NCBI GenBank assembly: GCA_013329575.1
Contig: DUJX01000139.1
Location: forward strand, 1-8,419
DNA length: 8,419 bases
Direction of reading: 5' to 3'
Source: Halobacteria archaeon
GTDB lineage: Archaea > Halobacteriota > Methanoliparia > Methanoliparales > Methanoliparaceae
The notes beneath the pieces were generated by a model, which saw nothing but the letters and a program-made list of their open reading frames with translations, was not told where the DNA came from and searched no databases. The translations under genes were made by a program, and so were the position numbers. This document shows positions 6,286 to 8,419 of this stretch, in pieces (the first letter of the stretch is position 1; every line of letters starts with the position of its first letter).

Positions 6286-7851
6286 ATGAAAAATATAATT
6301 CTATTAATGATCGATTTGGGCTCTGGGGAAAAATATACCGAAAGATTGGATGAAGATTATATTGCCGGCTATCTAGGAGTTAAATTATTAAAAGACAATG
6401 TAGGCAAAGACGTAGAACCGTTAAGCCCTGAAAATTTATTGGTGATTACTACAAGCCCGTTTGCTGGGTTACCTATCCCGTGTTCTGGTGGAATCGGCAT
6501 ATATTCTAAATCTCCTTTATCCGGTTATATAGGCGAGAGTTATCTATTCGGTACGTTTGGAGATAGGATGGCACGATCCAATTATGATATCATTGCTGTT
6601 AAAGGTGTATCTGAGAAGCCTGTATATCTATATATCGATGATTCATCCGTTTCTATAATCAGGGCAGATAAACTGAGAGGATCAAGTCCTTGGATGACGG
6701 AGAAGATAATTAAAGAGTCGCTGAACGATCCTTCTGTCGGTGTATTATCGATCGGTCCTGCTGGGGAGAAGAGTGTAAAGTCTTCGACCATATATAGTGA
6801 TCTGCAATATACTAGGTCTGGTCTTGGTGCCGTCATGGGTTCGAAAAAATTGAAGGCGATCGCTATTCGAGGTAGTGGAGGATTAAAACCCAAAAATCCG
6901 GGTAAAATTATGGATTTATATAAATCTTTAACTAATAAGATTGCAGAGGCGTATGGTGGTATTGATCTTATAAATAATCTTGTCAATTATAATCTTCCAG
7001 GACATAACTTTAAAAAAGCGTCTGTAGAAGAAAAAAAAGGTTTCACGAGTCTTATTGATCAAATACAAAAATATAAACTTAAAAAAGAATCGTTTCAGCA
7101 ATTTCCAATCTCTTTTTCAACTTTATACCAGGTAGATGGTATAACGACCCCGGTTACGTTGGGTGGTATAGCAATTGGCGTATTAAATGGAATATACAAT
7201 GCCGATACCATTATAAAAGCAGAACATCTCTGTTATAGCCTCGGTATAGATCCTTTATCTATGGCTGTCGTTATGTCACTTGCAAATGAGTTAAAAGAAA
7301 GAAAAGAGCCAATATCTTCCGATATAGGATGGGGTAAAGACAAAGAAAGTTTAGATTTTATAAAATCAATCGTTAATGACGATAATATATTTGCTAACGG
7401 TGTAAGGTATGCTGCGGATAAATTTAATGCAAAAGATATTGCTATGCATAGCAAAGGCATAGAATTGAGCATAGATGCGTTTATAGACAAAGATCTTGCT
7501 TTTAATACCGCAGTATCTCCATCTGGAGCGTATTTTGGAAGCAAAGATTTTGCTAAATCTCATATATACAATTTTTTAGGCATATACCCGGCGGTTCATG
7601 ACTTTTATTCTGACGAATATATCTACCAATTATATACATCGATCACCGGCGACCGAGATTTTGATATCGGACTATTAAAAACGGACGTTATTAGTATAGA
7701 AAGAGAGTTTAATATACAACAAGGATGGAATGAGGAAGACGATATGCTTCCATCTCGGATTATAGATGAACTTTTTGGCGACAAGGATAATTTCTTATCA
7801 CGAAGGCAAGATTTCTACTATTTTATGAAATGGAATAAGGATAATGAATAA
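6286..7851 (+). CDS. AOR-family protein lacking its Fe-S ligands (possible pseudoenzyme)
   Basis: A 521-residue homologue of tungsten aldehyde:ferredoxin oxidoreductases, whose catalytic members are about 600 residues. Family signatures run throughout: PLSPEN (45-50), KSPLSG (75-80), NYDIIAVKGVSEKPVYLYI (99-117), IGPAGE (156-161), GLGAVMGSKKLKAIAIRG (179-196), LGIDPLS (319-325) and EDDMLP (484-489). The cluster motif CxxCPIxC reads FQQFPISF (270-277), so all three cysteines are Phe. The fourth, in DxxGLC, is Y434 in NFLGIY. Only two cysteines exist in the whole protein (C66, C316). PEYE, carrying the active-site Glu, reads PVTL (289-292), and the active-site His position is F417. The pterin-contact motifs GGRY and ANSGG are changed as well. 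The frame is intact and the ribosome site good, so decay is unlikely. A structural, regulatory or altered-cofactor role is inferred. A ferredoxin gene follows 35 bases on. Confidence 0.85.
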   Translation: MKNIILLMIDLGSGEKYTERLDEDYIAGYLGVKLLKDNVGKDVEPLSPENLLVITTSPFAGLPIPCSGGIGIYSKSPLSGYIGESYLFGTFGDRMARSNYDIIAVKGVSEKPVYLYIDDSSVSIIRADKLRGSSPWMTEKIIKESLNDPSVGVLSIGPAGEKSVKSSTIYSDLQYTRSGLGAVMGSKKLKAIAIRGSGGLKPKNPGKIMDLYKSLTNKIAEAYGGIDLINNLVNYNLPGHNFKKASVEEKKGFTSLIDQIQKYKLKKESFQQFPISFSTLYQVDGITTPVTLGGIAIGVLNGIYNADTIIKAEHLCYSLGIDPLSMAVVMSLANELKERKEPISSDIGWGKDKESLDFIKSIVNDDNIFANGVRYAADKFNAKDIAMHSKGIELSIDAFIDKDLAFNTAVSPSGAYFGSKDFAKSHIYNFLGIYPAVHDFYSDEYIYQLYTSITGDRDFDIGLLKTDVISIEREFNIQQGWNEEDDMLPSRIIDELFGDKDNFLSRRQDFYYFMKWNKDNE

Positions 7852-7872
7852 ATTACAAAAAGATAACAAAAA

Positions 7873-7878
7873 AAGGAG
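7873..7878 (+). promoter_or_regulatory. Ribosome binding site that fixes a TTG start
   Basis: AAGGAG eight bases before TTG 7887. A GTG at 7878 is in the same frame but shares its first base with this site, leaving no room for ribosome spacing. TTG is therefore the better start. Confidence 0.65.
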
Positions 7879-7886
7879 TGAGATAC

Positions 7887-8345
7887 TTGGCAAAGTTCAT
7901 ATTTTCAGATACTATGAAATGTAACGGGTGTGGCATCTGTGAACTGATCTGTTCATGGTATAAAGAGGGAAGTTTTGATCCGTTACTCTCTCGGATAAAA
8001 AAGACACGGCTTGGTCTTGCAAATATTGCTACGGCGTGTAGATTCTGTGAAGAGCCACCGTGTGTGGTTCAGTGTCCTACCAAAGCGTTAACACAGAAGG
8101 ATAATGGAATAATAGATGTAAATAAAGAAAAATGCGATGGATGCGGATGGTGTGTTGATGTATGTCCGTATGGCGCGATAAATATTCATCCTGATCGATT
8201 TGCTATCATATGTGATCTGTGCGACAATGATCCTCAATGCGTGAATGTCTGTCCAACGGATGCATTGATTTTAGTCGATCAAGACGAGTTATCCAACTAT
8301 ATAAATTACGATCTCATCGAAAGAGACTTAGGAGGAGATGTTTAA
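7887..8345 (+). CDS. Four-cluster ferredoxin, AorA/BamC/HycB-like
   Basis: A 152-residue iron-sulfur electron-transfer protein with sixteen cysteines in four motifs: C12/15/18/22, C51/54/59/63, C83/86/89/93 and C109/112/118/122. The second and fourth have the wider CxxCxxxxC or CxxCxxxxxC spacing seen in the HycB/CooF/PhsB type, giving two pseudo-symmetric pairs. Partners of this kind sit beside AOR-family catalytic subunits, for example AorA with AorB in Aromatoleum and BamC with BamB in benzoyl-CoA reductase. No signal peptide or Tat motif is seen, so it is cytoplasmic. The protein starts MAKFIFSDTMKC with TTG as start. It follows the AOR-like gene by 35 bases and precedes another gene by two bases, so the three probably form one transcript. 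Its partner here, unusually, lacks its own cluster ligands. The direction of electron flow cannot be read from the sequence. Confidence 0.88.
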   Translation: MAKFIFSDTMKCNGCGICELICSWYKEGSFDPLLSRIKKTRLGLANIATACRFCEEPPCVVQCPTKALTQKDNGIIDVNKEKCDGCGWCVDVCPYGAINIHPDRFAIICDLCDNDPQCVNVCPTDALILVDQDELSNYINYDLIERDLGGDV

Positions 8346-8347
8346 AT

Positions 8348-8419
8348 ATGTCTTTATTGAACAAAGAAGAGATGTTATTAACGGATATAAAAGAGTTGAC
8401 GGAAGATTATTGTTACAAG
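8348..8419 (+). CDS. Unidentified gene, N-terminal 24 residues only
   Basis: An open frame from ATG 8348 to the window edge, reading MSLLNKEEMLLTDIKELT and six more residues (EDYCYK). The start is two bases after the ferredoxin stop. GGAGGAGA at 8331-8338, inside the ferredoxin's last codons, gives a strong ribosome site, so the gene is very likely real and co-translated with the ferredoxin. The segment is charged and probably helical, with one cysteine. It does not look like the start of an AOR catalytic subunit and I do not recognise a family. In Aor-type operons this place can be held by a flavin subunit, but nothing visible here supports that. Confidence 0.6.
   Translation, partial: MSLLNKEEMLLTDIKELTEDYCYK

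Noticed and set aside
7093..7116. Sequencing or frameshift error as the cause of the missing AOR cysteines
   Set aside because: The frame is open throughout. Three Phe codons sit exactly at the three cysteine positions with the Pro-Ile between them kept, and a fourth independent site about 470 bases away is also changed. Random error would not do this.
7878..7886. A GTG start for the four-cluster ferredoxin
   Set aside because: The GTG overlaps the AAGGAG ribosome site. TTG 7887 has the right spacing.
1..8419. CRISPR arrays, tRNA or rRNA genes, insertion sequences and long direct repeats
   Set aside because: No repeated spacer pattern, cloverleaf, rRNA-like segment, transposase motif or terminal inverted repeat was seen on either strand.

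Overview
The window comes from an AT-rich archaeon that is probably an anaerobe. The archaeal marks are a complete Pelota (aPelota/Dom34) gene, an archaeal/fungal-type aspartate-semialdehyde dehydrogenase, an ADP-forming acyl-CoA synthetase alpha subunit, an HdrA-like flavoprotein, tungsten-AOR-family and polyferredoxin genes, ATA- and AGA-rich codons and AT-rich TATA-like upstream elements. The lineage cannot be fixed from this sequence. A euryarchaeal or Thermoplasmata-like origin is a guess from how the Pelota protein reads.

Layout: (1) 1-1087, plus strand: a possible 9-codon tail of an upstream gene, then pelota. (2) 1149-3694, minus strand: acyl-CoA synthetase alpha subunit and aspartate-semialdehyde dehydrogenase, 35 bases apart and convergent with pelota. 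(3) 3789-6111, minus strand: a tightly coupled redox pair, a six-cluster polyferredoxin followed one base later by a short HdrA-like flavoprotein. (4) 6112-6285: an AT-rich divergent promoter region. (5) 6286-8419, plus strand: an AOR-family protein, a four-cluster ferredoxin and the start of a third gene cut by the window edge. There are no RNA genes, mobile elements or CRISPR arrays, and no gene-free stretch over 300 bases.

The most interesting part is the redox locus at 3789-8419. The AOR-family protein keeps the family fold signatures from end to end. By motif alignment made from memory, however, all four cysteines that hold the AOR [4Fe-4S] cluster are replaced by aromatic residues (F270, F273, F277, Y434). 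The active-site Glu and His are lost too, and several pterin-contact motifs are eroded. It is an intact gene in a tidy operon with an AorA/BamC-like four-cluster ferredoxin. Across the divergent promoter, the HdrA-like protein has also lost ligands in its inserted ferredoxin region while keeping its flavin fold and the HdrA-specific CVGSR...YC...CC cluster motif. A polyferredoxin with six complete [4Fe-4S] motifs is co-translated with it. The inference is a rewired electron-transfer complex in which cluster-depleted AOR-like and HdrA-like subunits work with separate cluster-rich ferredoxins. The sequence alone does not show its substrate or whether all of these proteins form one complex.
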